A stretch of DNA of 64,000 nucleotides from HGM04593 sp045657945 (GTDB lineage: Bacteria; Bacteroidota; Bacteroidia; Bacteroidales; Bacteroidaceae), in the NCBI GenBank assembly GCA_045657945.1, contig JAZOUB010000042.1, forward strand, positions 17,046 to 81,045, in the 5' to 3' direction. The position numbers and the translations under genes were made by a program. This document shows, in pieces, positions 7,964-17,545 of the stretch (its first letter is position 1; each line of letters begins with the position of its first letter). A model generated the notes under the pieces. The model was not told the DNA's origin. It made no database searches and saw nothing but the letters and a program-made list of their open reading frames with translations.

Positions 7964-9247
7964 TCAGAAATCATATCTTGCCGACAAGTTGATTCTGTTG
8001 GCATTGTATGTCTTGTCATTGAAATCCATTCGCCAGCCATGCAGGTACTCAATACCTAACTGCATATTGTCGCTGACATTGTAGAAGAAGTTTGCCGCAA
8101 CATATTGTCCTTTACGGTAAGCGCCAGGATTAGCCTCGGCATAACCATTACGTGAGCGGAGTACTGTCTGGCTATATGTAGCCGAAGCAAAGAAACGTTT
8201 GCTGAAGTTGTACTGCACACCGGCATACCACACTTCACTTGTTAGCATCATTGCATTTCCGGGTGAAGTGGGATCGGCAACCACATCAACACCCACATTG
8301 GATATGTTATTCACAAGTGAGCCGATACCCTCACCAACCGTAAACTGTCCACGGAGTTGCACCGGTCCCATTGTTGCAAGCATACTTGCCTGAGCACCCC
8401 ATCCGACTCTGTCGCTATTGGCGCCGGTCACCTTATTGGTGTAGGATATATCACGCATGATTGCACCAAGACGTATATGGTTCAACGGATTATTATTGAG
8501 ACTGTACTGGATATACACCGGAATATCTGGGACACGCTGGGCTCCGACCGAGAATGTCTCGTTGTCTGCAGCATTCACGTTGGGCGCCTCAAGACTTATA
8601 CCCATAGAGAGTCCGAAGTCAAATCCATACCTGAGCATTGCCTGGGTTGTACGGTAGAATGTCATACCGCAAGGACCTCCATAGTCAATTGTAACAGGTA
8701 TCGCCATAAGATCCATGAACGAACCAACCGAATAACCTATCTTGAAATACTTGTTACTAATGTAGGCATTCTGCAACTGTAGTCCAAGGCCGCTTCCACG
8801 CCAATTGGCCGACGTAAACACCTCGAAATCGCCAAGCAGACGGCTTGTTCCAACAAGTTTTAGAAAGAGTGTGGAGTTGGTCATGTCCATTCGGAACTGG
8901 CTTGACGGAGCACCGCCACGTTGAATTGCCGACGGCAAGAAATCGACATTATCGACCGACTTGTCGAAGTCATACTCAATCTTCGTCTGCAAATAGCCAC
9001 CGATACCAAGTGCCCATTTGCCTTTCTGGTCAACAAGGATAAAACGTGGAGCACGTGGATCATGGTGATAAGGACTCTGCGTGTTCTGGAAAATCTCCAC
9101 CACATCAGGAGCCTCATTGATAGTCTCACTGATACATATCACAGGAGTTGCATCATCGGTAATCTCCACCCAGCTTTGAGCGCTTGCAGACACCGCTGTC
9201 ATAAGCCCGAAGGCCGACAACAAAATAAATTTAGAAATCCTTTTCAT
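7964..9247 (-). CDS. DcaP-like outer-membrane porin
   Basis: Probable beta-barrel channel in the outer membrane. The 427 residues start with a signal peptide ending VSASAQ. About 40 residues follow that may form a periplasmic segment, then repeated amphipathic strands with aromatic girdle residues (for example GIGGYLQTKIEYDF and NLSARYDF). The C-terminal residue is phenylalanine, as expected for recognition by the BAM machinery. The YGGPCGMTFYRTT segment and overall layout suggest the DcaP/PF19577 type. Substrate unknown. It is divergent from an AraC-type regulator across 172 bp, which suggests but does not prove control by it. Confidence 0.75.
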   Translation of the reverse strand: MKRISKFILLSAFGLMTAVSASAQSWVEITDDATPVICISETINEAPDVVEIFQNTQSPYHHDPRAPRFILVDQKGKWALGIGGYLQTKIEYDFDKSVDNVDFLPSAIQRGGAPSSQFRMDMTNSTLFLKLVGTSRLLGDFEVFTSANWRGSGLGLQLQNAYISNKYFKIGYSVGSFMDLMAIPVTIDYGGPCGMTFYRTTQAMLRYGFDFGLSMGISLEAPNVNAADNETFSVGAQRVPDIPVYIQYSLNNNPLNHIRLGAIMRDISYTNKVTGANSDRVGWGAQASMLATMGPVQLRGQFTVGEGIGSLVNNISNVGVDVVADPTSPGNAMMLTSEVWYAGVQYNFSKRFFASATYSQTVLRSRNGYAEANPGAYRKGQYVAANFFYNVSDNMQLGIEYLHGWRMDFNDKTYNANRINLSARYDF

Positions 9248-9379
9248 AATTTTTCATTTTTAATATGAATACAGTGATAAAAACAACAGCATTGTTTTTT
9301 TGTTTGTTTTTAGGCCGATAAAACAACTGGAACTGCATTTTTTTTGGAAGAAAGAGGATGAGTTTATAAAACTTATTGT

Positions 9380-9387
9380 TTTCTTTG
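9380..9387 (+). promoter_or_regulatory. Possible -7 box of the araC-type gene
   Basis: TTTCTTTG has one mismatch to TAnnTTTG and lies 32 nt before the start codon. The -33 element is not clear. Confidence 0.3.
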
Positions 9388-9419
9388 CAAAATATCACGT
9401 TTGACAAACAGAAGTACTC

Positions 9420-10331
9420 ATGAAGGAGAACGGCAAGGAGAGGGATAAGGTAGCGTGTTCAAAATACCTGCAAGTTACACCACGAGACATCTCGTGGGGA
9501 CTTGCCATAACCACAATCGGTTTCCAACACACCCACCCTGGTGACCCCTACCCTCTTGCCGCACAGCCTGTAGGTTACAACTTCAACAGCTACGGAAGAC
9601 GCACTTTGAATGAATACCAACTGGTTTACATAACTCGTGGCAAAGGCTATTTTGAAAGCGCATCATGCTCAAGAACAAAGATAGAAGCAGGCATGATGTT
9701 CATACTCTTCCCAGGCGAATGGCACACATTCGCGCCCGACCCCGAAACCGGATGGGATGACCATTGGATAGGCTTCAACGGCGATTTCATGGACAATAAA
9801 ATCAAATCAGGATTCTTCACCTTCAAGAACTGCGTGTTCAGGGTTGGTGTAGATGAGAAGCTGACAAACACATTCCACGAAATATTCGATCTTGTTTCTG
9901 ACGAGAAAAAGGGATTCCAACAGGCAGCATCAAGCCTTACAATATCACTCATTGGACGCCTGCACTATGAAGACCTGAACCACACATACGGCGATACATA
10001 CATGGTGCGCATAATCAACCAGTCAAAAGCAATTATGCAGGAGGATCTGGCAGGTAGCCATCCGCTTGAGGAGATAGCGGATTCGCTTGGAATCAGTTAC
10101 TCATTCTTCCGCCGGGAATTCAAAAGGAGATGCGGCGTTTCACCAGGGCAATTCCGTCTGGAGCTTAAACTTGCCAAAGCCAAGGAACTACTTGAGAATA
10201 CTAACATGAGCATTGCCGAAGTCTCAGCAAGGCTGCATTTTGACTGTATCGGACAATTCTCAACCTTCTTCAAGAAGAAAATGGGTGTTCCACCACTCGA
10301 ATATCGCAAGCGAGGTATTAAAAAAGACTAA
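9420..10331 (+). CDS. AraC-family transcriptional regulator
   Basis: A 303-residue one-component regulator. The N-terminal half (about residues 20-150) is a cupin-like sensor with YNFNSYGRRTLNEYQL and the FPGEWHTFAPD loop typical of AraC-type arabinose-binding-like domains. The C-terminal 100 residues hold the double helix-turn-helix: HPLEEIADSLGISYSFFRREFKR and, in the second motif, ARLHFDCIGQFSTFFKKKMGVPPLEYR. The divergent porin gene is the obvious candidate target, and the sensor domain suggests a sugar or small-molecule ligand. Neither is shown by the sequence. Confidence 0.9.
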   Translation: MKENGKERDKVACSKYLQVTPRDISWGLAITTIGFQHTHPGDPYPLAAQPVGYNFNSYGRRTLNEYQLVYITRGKGYFESASCSRTKIEAGMMFILFPGEWHTFAPDPETGWDDHWIGFNGDFMDNKIKSGFFTFKNCVFRVGVDEKLTNTFHEIFDLVSDEKKGFQQAASSLTISLIGRLHYEDLNHTYGDTYMVRIINQSKAIMQEDLAGSHPLEEIADSLGISYSFFRREFKRRCGVSPGQFRLELKLAKAKELLENTNMSIAEVSARLHFDCIGQFSTFFKKKMGVPPLEYRKRGIKKD

Positions 10332-10359
10332 ATCATATTAACTTTCACTAACCACGCCC

Positions 10360-10390
10360 GGAAAAATTTGTTTAATAGCATAATTTTTCC
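10360..10390 (+). terminator. AT-rich hairpin after the araC-type gene
   Basis: GGAAAAATT (10360-10368) pairs with AATTTTTCC (10382-10390) across a 13-nt loop, 29 nt after the stop codon. Weak stem, so only a possible terminator. Confidence 0.4.
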
Positions 10391-10457
10391 CAACTTGCCG
10401 CATGCCGTCACTGACAGGCTACTTGTTTTTTATATTAACCATTAAGATTGAACCGAT

Positions 10458-11171
10458 ATGAGAAAGACAATGACAGCAGCATTTGCAACGATCATGCTGT
10501 TTCTTACAATGCCGACAAAGAGTACAGCGCAAACAGCCACACAACCATACATAGACATTAACGCCACCGTAGAACGTGAAGTAACACCCAACGAACTCTA
10601 CTTGCAGATAACCATAAGCGAAAAGGACTACAAGGGCAAGAAGACACTTGAAGAGATGCAGGACGCCATGATTGGTGTACTGGAAATAAACCGTATAGAC
10701 ATTCCTGAATGCCTGACGCTAAGCTACATGGGCAGCGAGATAAGCTACAAGACATTCTCCAAGAACATGATAGCCAAGACCGAGGCAACATATCTGCTGA
10801 AACTAAATGATGCTACGACAATGCAGAATGTGATTGCGTCACTTGAAGAGCGTCAAATCTCGGACATAGAGCTGGTACGGACAAAATACACCGGCGAAAA
10901 GGAACTTAAAGCTGAGATGGGCGTGGAAGCCATGCAACAGGCCAAAGCCGAAGCACAGATACTAGCCGGAGCAATTGAGCAGGAGATTGGGAAAGCCATA
11001 AATATAAGCTACTGGATGAGCAGCGGAGAATCACAGCCAAGATTATACAAGTCACAAGCACGTAGCATGACAGAAGAAGCCATTGCCGACAATTCAGTCA
11101 TGCAACCTGTCATAAGCATCGGAAAGAACACATATCGTTTTACGGTAAATGTACGCTTCGAGTTAAAATAG
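10458..11171 (+). CDS. SIMPL-domain (DUF541) exported protein
   Basis: 237 residues with a signal peptide (MRKTMTAAFATIMLFLTMPTKSTAQ). The mature part matches the SIMPL/DUF541 pattern: an N-terminal strand YIDINATVEREVTPNELYLQITISEKD, a central helical region, a VEAMQQAKAEAQILAGAIEQEIGKA helix, and a C-terminal RFTVNVRFELK strand. Homologues such as YggE and BP26 are periplasmic or surface-associated oligomers linked to oxidative stress. The exact role here is unknown. A strong hairpin at 11207-11241 separates it from the next gene. Confidence 0.85.
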   Translation: MRKTMTAAFATIMLFLTMPTKSTAQTATQPYIDINATVEREVTPNELYLQITISEKDYKGKKTLEEMQDAMIGVLEINRIDIPECLTLSYMGSEISYKTFSKNMIAKTEATYLLKLNDATTMQNVIASLEERQISDIELVRTKYTGEKELKAEMGVEAMQQAKAEAQILAGAIEQEIGKAINISYWMSSGESQPRLYKSQARSMTEEAIADNSVMQPVISIGKNTYRFTVNVRFELK

Positions 11172-11206
11172 GCAGTTTATTACAACCACTCTGAGAACAA
11201 AATGAC

Positions 11207-11241
11207 AATATGCGGTGTTTCACAAAAAAACACCGCATATT
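11207..11241 (+). terminator. 14-bp hairpin abutting the doxX start codon
   Basis: The perfect 14-nt arms 11207-11220 and 11228-11241 enclose a 7-nt A-rich loop. The 3' arm ends at the base before the ATG at 11242. It may terminate the SIMPL transcript, or fold over the translation initiation region of the next gene. Confidence 0.6.
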
Positions 11242-11685
11242 ATGTATAAAGACAAGTTACTCCGTTTTCTGTTTCACGAGCCCGAAGCCTCATCGACAAA
11301 ATCAATTGTCATACTCCTGGCACGCATCATCTTCGGTTTCCTGTTCCTTAGTCACGGCATAGCCAAATGGCAGAATTTCATTGGTGCAAGCGATTTATTC
11401 CCCGACCCTTTGGGACTTGGGGCTACACTATCCATGTGGTTGGTACTGTTTGCCGAGATTGTCTGTTCGCTTGGTTTTATGATTGGTGCACTATACCGTC
11501 TATGCCTCATACCAATGATATTCACCATGTGCGTTGCATTCTTTGTGATACACGCCGGCGACCCGTTGGCAGTCAAAGAGCCATCATTGATGTACCTTAC
11601 AATCTTTGCGTTGCTCTACATCACAGGCCCTGGCAAATACTCCATTGACGCAATATTAAAAAGAATCTACTTTGATACAAAATGA
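11242..11685 (+). CDS. DoxX-family membrane protein
   Basis: Small inner-membrane protein of 147 residues with four hydrophobic segments. The first contains the family pattern ARIIFGFLFLSHGIAKW, followed by a GLGATLSMWLVLFAEI segment. The start is set at the ATG at 11242. A start at 11215 would lie inside the hairpin stem and add nine residues. DoxX-type proteins are associated with thiol stress or quinone electron transfer in some bacteria; no function can be assigned here. Convergent with argF'. Confidence 0.8.
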   Translation: MYKDKLLRFLFHEPEASSTKSIVILLARIIFGFLFLSHGIAKWQNFIGASDLFPDPLGLGATLSMWLVLFAEIVCSLGFMIGALYRLCLIPMIFTMCVAFFVIHAGDPLAVKEPSLMYLTIFALLYITGPGKYSIDAILKRIYFDTK

Positions 11686-11713
11686 GGGTACCCTATATCA
11701 CTTTAGGGCACCC
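11686..11713 (+). terminator. Hairpin directly after the doxX stop codon
   Basis: GGGTACCCT (11686-11694) pairs with AGGGCACCC (11705-11713) with one A-C mismatch. It begins at the base after the stop codon and resembles the hairpin after the sialidase (4235-4269) in sequence and position. Confidence 0.6.
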
Positions 11714-11722
11714 ACATATTAT

Positions 11723-11756
11723 TGAGGTTCAAATAAAAAGAACCTTTTCAACCTCA
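11723..11756. repeat. Composite palindromic 3'-end element, copy C (short form)
   Basis: The arms TGAGGTT (11723-11729) and AACCTCA (11750-11756) enclose AAATAAAAAG and CCTTTT. This is the outer frame of copy A at 4278-4386 without its interior of about 75 nt. As in copy A, it lies between a GGGTGCCC-type hairpin and the stop codon of a convergent minus-strand gene, here overlapping the argF' stop. Confidence 0.5.
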
Positions 11757-12710
11757 TTCAAGTCCTTCGAGAATTCTCTTCAACACCACTGTAGCCGAAA
11801 TCTCGCGATTTGCAGCCTCGGGAATAACCAAAGAGCGCTCACTCTCAATGACATCGTCGGTAACAATCATATTGCGTCTCACAGGCAGGCAGTGCATGAA
11901 AAAAGCATTGTTGGTAACTGCCATCTGACGCTCGCTCACAGTCCAGTCACGATCTGTAGAAAGCACTTTGCCGTAGTTCTCGCCACTATATGCAGCCCAG
12001 TTCTTGGCATAGACGAAATCAGCTCCCTCAAAAGCCTTCATCTGGTCATATTCCACACGGGCGTTACCAACAAAAGCAGGGTCAAGTTCATATCCTTTTG
12101 GATGAGTGATGACAAAATCGTAATCGGCAGCATTCATCCACTCGGCAAAAGAGTTTGGAACAGCCTGTGGAAGAGCTTTAGGGTGTGGCGCCCATGTCAG
12201 CACCACCTTGGGGCGCGGCTTGGTCTTGTGCTCCTCAATCGTTATCAAGTCGGCAAAACTCTGCAGCGGATGGCGTGTTGCAGCCTCCATTGAGAACACC
12301 GGACGGCCAGAATACTTAATGAACTGATTGAGTATAACCTCATTATAATCATCTTCCTTATTCTCAAAACGTGCAAATGAACGTACGCCAATGACATCGC
12401 AATAACTTCCCATAACAGGTATTGCCTCAAGGATATGCTCAGGTTTGTCACCATCCATAATGACCCCACGCTCAGTCTCCAGTTTCCAAGCCCCCTGGTT
12501 GACATCAAGTACAATCACATTCATGCCAAGGTTCAAGGCTGCCTTTTGTGTGCTGAGTCTTGTACGCAGACTTGAATTGAAGAACACCATCATCAAAGTC
12601 TTGTTCTTGCCCAATTCACAGTATTTATAACGGTCGGCCTTTATTTCAAAAGCCTCATCAAGTGCCTTTTTCAGGTCACATAAATCATTTACCGATGTAA
12701 AAAGCCTCAT
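11754..12710 (-). CDS. argF': N-succinyl-L-ornithine carbamoyltransferase
   Basis: Transfers a carbamoyl group to N-succinylornithine in the variant arginine pathway of Bacteroidota; cytosolic trimer. The 318 residues match the B. fragilis enzyme in length. The carbamoyl-phosphate site SSLRTR is at residues 46-51, and HPLQ and HCLP motifs are present. In the loop ahead of EHILEA the residue at position 90 is proline (DGDKPEH), the residue known to select succinyl- over acetylornithine (Glu in Xanthomonas AOTCase). It lies 18 nt downstream of the tamB-like gene on the same strand and is probably cotranscribed with it. Function is well supported by family and this residue. Confidence 0.93.
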   Translation of the reverse strand: MRLFTSVNDLCDLKKALDEAFEIKADRYKYCELGKNKTLMMVFFNSSLRTRLSTQKAALNLGMNVIVLDVNQGAWKLETERGVIMDGDKPEHILEAIPVMGSYCDVIGVRSFARFENKEDDYNEVILNQFIKYSGRPVFSMEAATRHPLQSFADLITIEEHKTKPRPKVVLTWAPHPKALPQAVPNSFAEWMNAADYDFVITHPKGYELDPAFVGNARVEYDQMKAFEGADFVYAKNWAAYSGENYGKVLSTDRDWTVSERQMAVTNNAFFMHCLPVRRNMIVTDDVIESERSLVIPEAANREISATVVLKRILEGLE

Positions 12711-12728
12711 ATATTAAAAGGTATATCG

Positions 12729-15700
12729 TTATCTTATCTCAACAAGACTCTGCAAACCGAGTGTATCGGGATTCTCAACCGGTTGAATCTGTTCCACAAC
12801 AACAGTTCGATTCGCCTTGCCAACTCTCTTTTTTTTCTTCTCCTTATCCTTTTTCTTTCCCCACCATTTCCAACTATCGAATTCAAAAAGGATATTGGTT
12901 CCCACACCCTGGGTTGTAAGGTCGGTTTTGCTGAAATAACGGTCGTTGGTCTTGCTGTAAGCCTTGATACTCCAGTTGTATTTGGGGCTCAATAGCCACT
13001 GCAACTCGAAATCACCAATGAAGTTGCGGTTTGCAATAGGATTCTCACGATAACCAAGATTGCCATTTATGAGCAGACGGTTATTTAAAAGACGACCGCG
13101 GAGCATACCCTCGACCTCCATACTGTTCCAACCACGCTCACTGGTTGATATATTACCAGAAATATCCCAATTTCCATTATTGATAATCTTTCCAAGCATA
13201 TTGCTCAGCTGGCTGGAAATTGTATTGGATATGAGCGATTCAACCGCAGTAGAAGTATTCACCTCACCGGTTGTCTGCGCTGTGTTTGTATCAAAAGTAT
13301 AGAACTTACCAACACCAAGCAGATACACAAACTGCATGTTCTTCTGGTCGGGAGTACTTGCTACGCTGGCAAGCAGTTCGCGCTCCTCTTCACTACCCTC
13401 GGGCAATTCAAGGTCAAACGCAAGGTCAGGAGCCTCAAGACTACCGGTAATATTCATTACACAATTGACCTTGACTGTCTTGCGCTTTGCAATCTCAGTA
13501 GTGAGGTCACTGAGTGAAGCCGACGGAACAAGATACTTAGTCTTCAGGTTCAACTCAGCCTTATATGGGTCACCATTAAATACAAGCGTACTACCTTTTA
13601 TAATATCAAAGACCTTGGGGAATATATCCTGAATTGTAAACTTGTATGTTCCACGATCCAAATCAAGGTGACCTTTCATGCTAAAACCAGCCTTGTCATT
13701 ATAAACAGCATTTATCGGACCTTTGCCAAATATACTTATGTAGTCATCGGTCTGCAAGTTGGTATATACTTTCAATTCCAGATTATCATTTACATCAAGC
13801 ATGAAATCAAGTGTGAGTTTACTTGCAGTTGTGCTATAGACTTTCTCACCCTCAACTCCCTTGTCTGCAAGGTCATCATCCTTCTTGCGTTTGTTATTGT
13901 CGGTAAATGTCACGAAACTATTGTCTCGCGCTCCGCTTGTCTCATTCGAGTCATAGACAAATTTTGACCCCGGGTCACTCCTGAGCTTCGCTTTCAGCAG
14001 GAAACCGGTGCTATCACTCTTGATCATAGCATCACCGGTACCGAACACAGTACCATAGAATGGCAACGATCCAAAATTATCCGTGTCATAAACAAGCAAC
14101 TCATCAGCCTTTATATTGAACAACGCTGTCCATTTTGAGAGGTGCCTATGCATCAAATCGCCCGAAATTATACCTCTGTTGCCATAACGGTCATACAACC
14201 TTGCATCATTGAAAGTCATCACACCCTTAGAGAAATGGATAGAATCACCTGTAAAATAGTACTTTACACCTGTTGCCTTGACTTTTGTAGAGCAGTAAAG
14301 AGCTACAGCACCATCAAAATCCACAAATCGCCAACTTCCGTGCAGGTGCACCTTGCCACTGGCTGCACCTTCAGTCTCAGTCAGGAAAGCCTGCAACTTG
14401 CTGTCAATAAACCCGACGTTCAGGTTGTTGGCATCTATCTTCAGGGTAATCGTATCGTTTGCCTGCGAGAGGAAGCCATTGACTGTTGACAACTCATTCT
14501 CGTGATTGTATATACCGGCATCAATCAATATACTTTTACTCTTGTTCTCCCAACCGACACGCACATCACCTTTGCCCATATCTGCACCATCAATAGTAAA
14601 ATTCTCAATCATCAGGCGTCCGTCGGCATTGAAATTAGAGAACACTCCGGTGAGATGTGCTGTTCCGGTAGCCTTACCCCCGAACTTCAGTATCTTGAAA
14701 TTTATCAAATCAAAGACTGTAGAGACTTCAAAATCGTCGAGGCTAACCTTAAGACTATCATCATCACGTTTTCCAACTACTCCGGCAATTTTCAGGCTCT
14801 GCTTGTCACTGTAGAGACCCACATTCTCAACAACAAGCCTATCGATTTTACCAGCAATTGTACCCTCATCGATGTGCCATACTTTATTCTTGTGTATTAT
14901 GCTATCATCATGAATCTTTGCAGACATAAACAAATCACCATCAACGTCACGGCTTAATGCAGCATCCAGACGCACCATTCCCACATCTACATTATCACGC
15001 TTGAAATTGTTCCAGTTTACAATTCCGCTTATATTGTCATTCCTAACATTGGCATTAAGTCTCAAGACGACATCATCAGCGGTATCATTGTAATCAAAAG
15101 TCTTACGATTCTTTACAATCGGCTTCTGTATCTGCACATTCAGTTCAAGTCCCCTCTCACCCGATGAACCTTTGAGATTTATTTGCCTAATGAGCATTCC
15201 GGCAATGTCAATCCTGTTTACAGAACCATCAACGGTATATATATTGTTCCTGTCATTGAATGAACCGGTTATTCGGGACGGTTCATGTATCGTTACCGGC
15301 AAGCCAAGAATATGTGTCAGTGGCTTGCTGTCTTTAATCGCCACATCGTAATAGAAATCATTTTCGCCAACAGAAGCATTGCCACTTGAACTGATACCAA
15401 GCGCGGGAAGATGCATCTTGAACGACTCAACAAGACCTGTAACAATTGTCGGGAAATCAAACTTACCCAGAAGGCTGATTTGGGCAAAATCGGAGTTTAC
15501 GACAAACATTCTCTCCTCCCCGGCTTTGTTGTCGCTTACATACAAATTCCTCACAAAAGTTGTGTCTTTCCTGTCGGCAACAGTCAGATTATCCACCCTT
15601 GCATTCACAATCGTCCTGCCGGCACCATAGTCAATATACTCACCTGTGAGATTGAAAGCATACTCCTGCTCCCTGTCGGCATTCACCAATTGAAGGCCAT

Positions 15701-17270
15701 TGGGTTTCAGTGCATCAACTTTCAGCGCCACCTTCAACAGATTCTCATTGCCGGTACTATATTTTGCAGTCAACAAAGCCTTCGCATTTGGGTCATCGGT
15801 AGCCACCCTTGCCGTGAAGCCCTCACCGGTATATTTACCCTCGAATTCAATTGGAGCATACGAATAACCTTTATATTTCAGGTCGCAAACCTTTCCCTTT
15901 ACATTTGCATAAATCCTTGCACTCTTAATATTACCCGTAGCATTGGCTAAGAGATCGCACCCCTCCAGTCCGGGCACGCCGGTCAATGCCTCAAGTTTGA
16001 CATCTGTTCCCCGGACATTTACACGATAAACACCATCGGGACGCAGATAACCATCAGCCGAGAGGCGGCCACTTTTGCAAAGCAATTCCGCATCACCATC
16101 TATAACCCCCTCTTCAAAGCATACCTGTCCTTTGAGAGAGACATCACCCAAATTACCTGCAACATCAAATTCCAGAGTATCAGACCCGACAATCGCCAAC
16201 GCCTTGTCCAACATTTCGCTTGTAGCCCTTAATTCATCAAGCACAACAACGCCGCGTCTGTCGTCTGTAAGTGGAGAGACAAGTTCGGCCTTTGCCGACA
16301 AAAAGAGCGATTCGTCAAGCGTTGCAATTGAAAGCCCGGCATTGACGCTATCATTGCCATAGTATCCCACAACATCAAATGCAAAGGAAGGTATCTCAGT
16401 TTCGGGAAGTTTTACAAACGGAGCAATATCCTTGGGGTCGAAACGGTCGCCCCTTATACCACCCACAACGGTTATATTCTTGAACGTGCTGTCGAGATCT
16501 ATTTCAATGCTATCCGAAGCAACATGACTCCTGAGAGTAACAACGTCAAAACCACTCACGATAAACTTGTCTTCTTCTCTCTTGACACGCGCCTTCAGTT
16601 TATTGAGAACAAAGCCACACCTCTCGGTTCCACTCACGGAACGCACATTCAAGTCAAACTCTTTCTTATGCAATTTCTTAAGCGATACATTGCAACAGAG
16701 CCCACTTACCGCAATATGATTAGGATCAAAGCCCACACTGTCACAGGGCTCACTCATCACATCATAAGTAAAATGACCATCATACAGTGAAATCTGGTTA
16801 ATGCGAAGATTCAGGTCCGACTTTTTCTTTTTATTTTTTGTCAACGCATCAATCACGAACTGGATATTCAATGGAGAATCGGGCGTTTTACGGTTCAGCC
16901 TGACATCGGGGGCCGCAAGCATCAAAGTATTCATCCTCACCTCGCCATGCAGCAACCTTGAAGTCTGCAGATAGGCACGTGCCTCATCGACATAAATCAT
17001 AGAATCTCCGGCAAGGTCACGTATAAAAACCCTCTTCAAACGCAAGTCATTGAGGCTCCGCACCTCAACAGCCTCAATTTCAATGGGAATACCGTAACTC
17101 TCCTCAATCTCATCGGCAACAAAAGCAGCCAAACCGCGCTGTACAGCATCAAGCCTCAGCGACATCACAAGCAGCAACAACAAAGAGGTTATTACAGCAA
17201 TTGTAACGAATATGTATTTCAGAAATTTGATAAGCCTTGCCGTTATTTTATTCAACAATATCTCGCGCAC
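12729..17270 (-). CDS. TamB-like translocation/assembly module protein (DUF490)
   Basis: Very long AsmA/TamB-type protein of about 1,513 residues. It has one N-terminal membrane anchor (about residues 20-45) and then a periplasmic span of short beta-strand repeats. The DUF490 domain fills the last 400 residues, with landmarks such as DRGTYKFTIQD, DLELPEGSEEERELLASV and FVYLLGVGKFY. Relatives bridge inner and outer membranes and are implicated in lipid transport and outer-membrane protein assembly. A Lys-rich tail follows the domain. No ATG lies near the 5' end. I chose the GTG at 17270, about 19 nt below a TATATTCG box (17296-17303); a TTG at 17285 is the longer alternative. argF' follows closely. 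Confidence 0.88.
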   Translation of the reverse strand: MREILLNKITARLIKFLKYIFVTIAVITSLLLLLVMSLRLDAVQRGLAAFVADEIEESYGIPIEIEAVEVRSLNDLRLKRVFIRDLAGDSMIYVDEARAYLQTSRLLHGEVRMNTLMLAAPDVRLNRKTPDSPLNIQFVIDALTKNKKKKSDLNLRINQISLYDGHFTYDVMSEPCDSVGFDPNHIAVSGLCCNVSLKKLHKKEFDLNVRSVSGTERCGFVLNKLKARVKREEDKFIVSGFDVVTLRSHVASDSIEIDLDSTFKNITVVGGIRGDRFDPKDIAPFVKLPETEIPSFAFDVVGYYGNDSVNAGLSIATLDESLFLSAKAELVSPLTDDRRGVVVLDELRATSEMLDKALAIVGSDTLEFDVAGNLGDVSLKGQVCFEEGVIDGDAELLCKSGRLSADGYLRPDGVYRVNVRGTDVKLEALTGVPGLEGCDLLANATGNIKSARIYANVKGKVCDLKYKGYSYAPIEFEGKYTGEGFTARVATDDPNAKALLTAKYSTGNENLLKVALKVDALKPNGLQLVNADREQEYAFNLTGEYIDYGAGRTIVNARVDNLTVADRKDTTFVRNLYVSDNKAGEERMFVVNSDFAQISLLGKFDFPTIVTGLVESFKMHLPALGISSSGNASVGENDFYYDVAIKDSKPLTHILGLPVTIHEPSRITGSFNDRNNIYTVDGSVNRIDIAGMLIRQINLKGSSGERGLELNVQIQKPIVKNRKTFDYNDTADDVVLRLNANVRNDNISGIVNWNNFKRDNVDVGMVRLDAALSRDVDGDLFMSAKIHDDSIIHKNKVWHIDEGTIAGKIDRLVVENVGLYSDKQSLKIAGVVGKRDDDSLKVSLDDFEVSTVFDLINFKILKFGGKATGTAHLTGVFSNFNADGRLMIENFTIDGADMGKGDVRVGWENKSKSILIDAGIYNHENELSTVNGFLSQANDTITLKIDANNLNVGFIDSKLQAFLTETEGAASGKVHLHGSWRFVDFDGAVALYCSTKVKATGVKYYFTGDSIHFSKGVMTFNDARLYDRYGNRGIISGDLMHRHLSKWTALFNIKADELLVYDTDNFGSLPFYGTVFGTGDAMIKSDSTGFLLKAKLRSDPGSKFVYDSNETSGARDNSFVTFTDNNKRKKDDDLADKGVEGEKVYSTTASKLTLDFMLDVNDNLELKVYTNLQTDDYISIFGKGPINAVYNDKAGFSMKGHLDLDRGTYKFTIQDIFPKVFDIIKGSTLVFNGDPYKAELNLKTKYLVPSASLSDLTTEIAKRKTVKVNCVMNITGSLEAPDLAFDLELPEGSEEERELLASVASTPDQKNMQFVYLLGVGKFYTFDTNTAQTTGEVNTSTAVESLISNTISSQLSNMLGKIINNGNWDISGNISTSERGWNSMEVEGMLRGRLLNNRLLINGNLGYRENPIANRNFIGDFELQWLLSPKYNWSIKAYSKTNDRYFSKTDLTTQGVGTNILFEFDSWKWWGKKKDKEKKKKRVGKANRTVVVEQIQPVENPDTLGLQSLVEIR

Positions 17271-17295
17271 AGCCAACGCGCGCAAAAAGTTGACG

Positions 17296-17303
17296 CGAAT
17301 ATA
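17296..17303 (-). promoter_or_regulatory. Possible -7 box for the tamB-like gene
   Basis: TATATTCG on the minus strand fits the TAnnTTCG variant seen elsewhere in the window. Its position supports the downstream GTG start at 17270. Confidence 0.35.
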
Positions 17304-17452
17304 CTTAAATTATACGATAAAATCGCACTTTTTCACAAAAAAAAGAGACGGCGCGCACATTTTGGACACTACATGCACGAATAGAGACAAGCAAGTGCCA
17401 CAAACACTACTGCGCCGCACCGCGACCATGCACCGACAAAACAGCGCACGCA

Positions 17453-17484
17453 TTTGCAAATCTGCCTTTTTTCCACTATCTTTG
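17453..17484 (+). promoter_or_regulatory. Promoter of the SLC13 permease gene
   Basis: TTTG (17453-17456) and TATCTTTG (17477-17484) are separated by 20 nt. This is a full match to the Bacteroidota -33/-7 consensus, about 60 nt ahead of the start codon. Confidence 0.7.
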
Positions 17485-17545
17485 CAAAATATTAATATTT
17501 TACAAACTCACCGGGCAAAGCCCAAAAACATCTACAGAAACAACC

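Noticed and set aside
11682..12293. 203-codon plus-strand frame antisense to the carbamoyltransferase gene
   Set aside because: It starts in the terminator region and its translation is not protein-like, while the opposite strand encodes a clear ArgF'.
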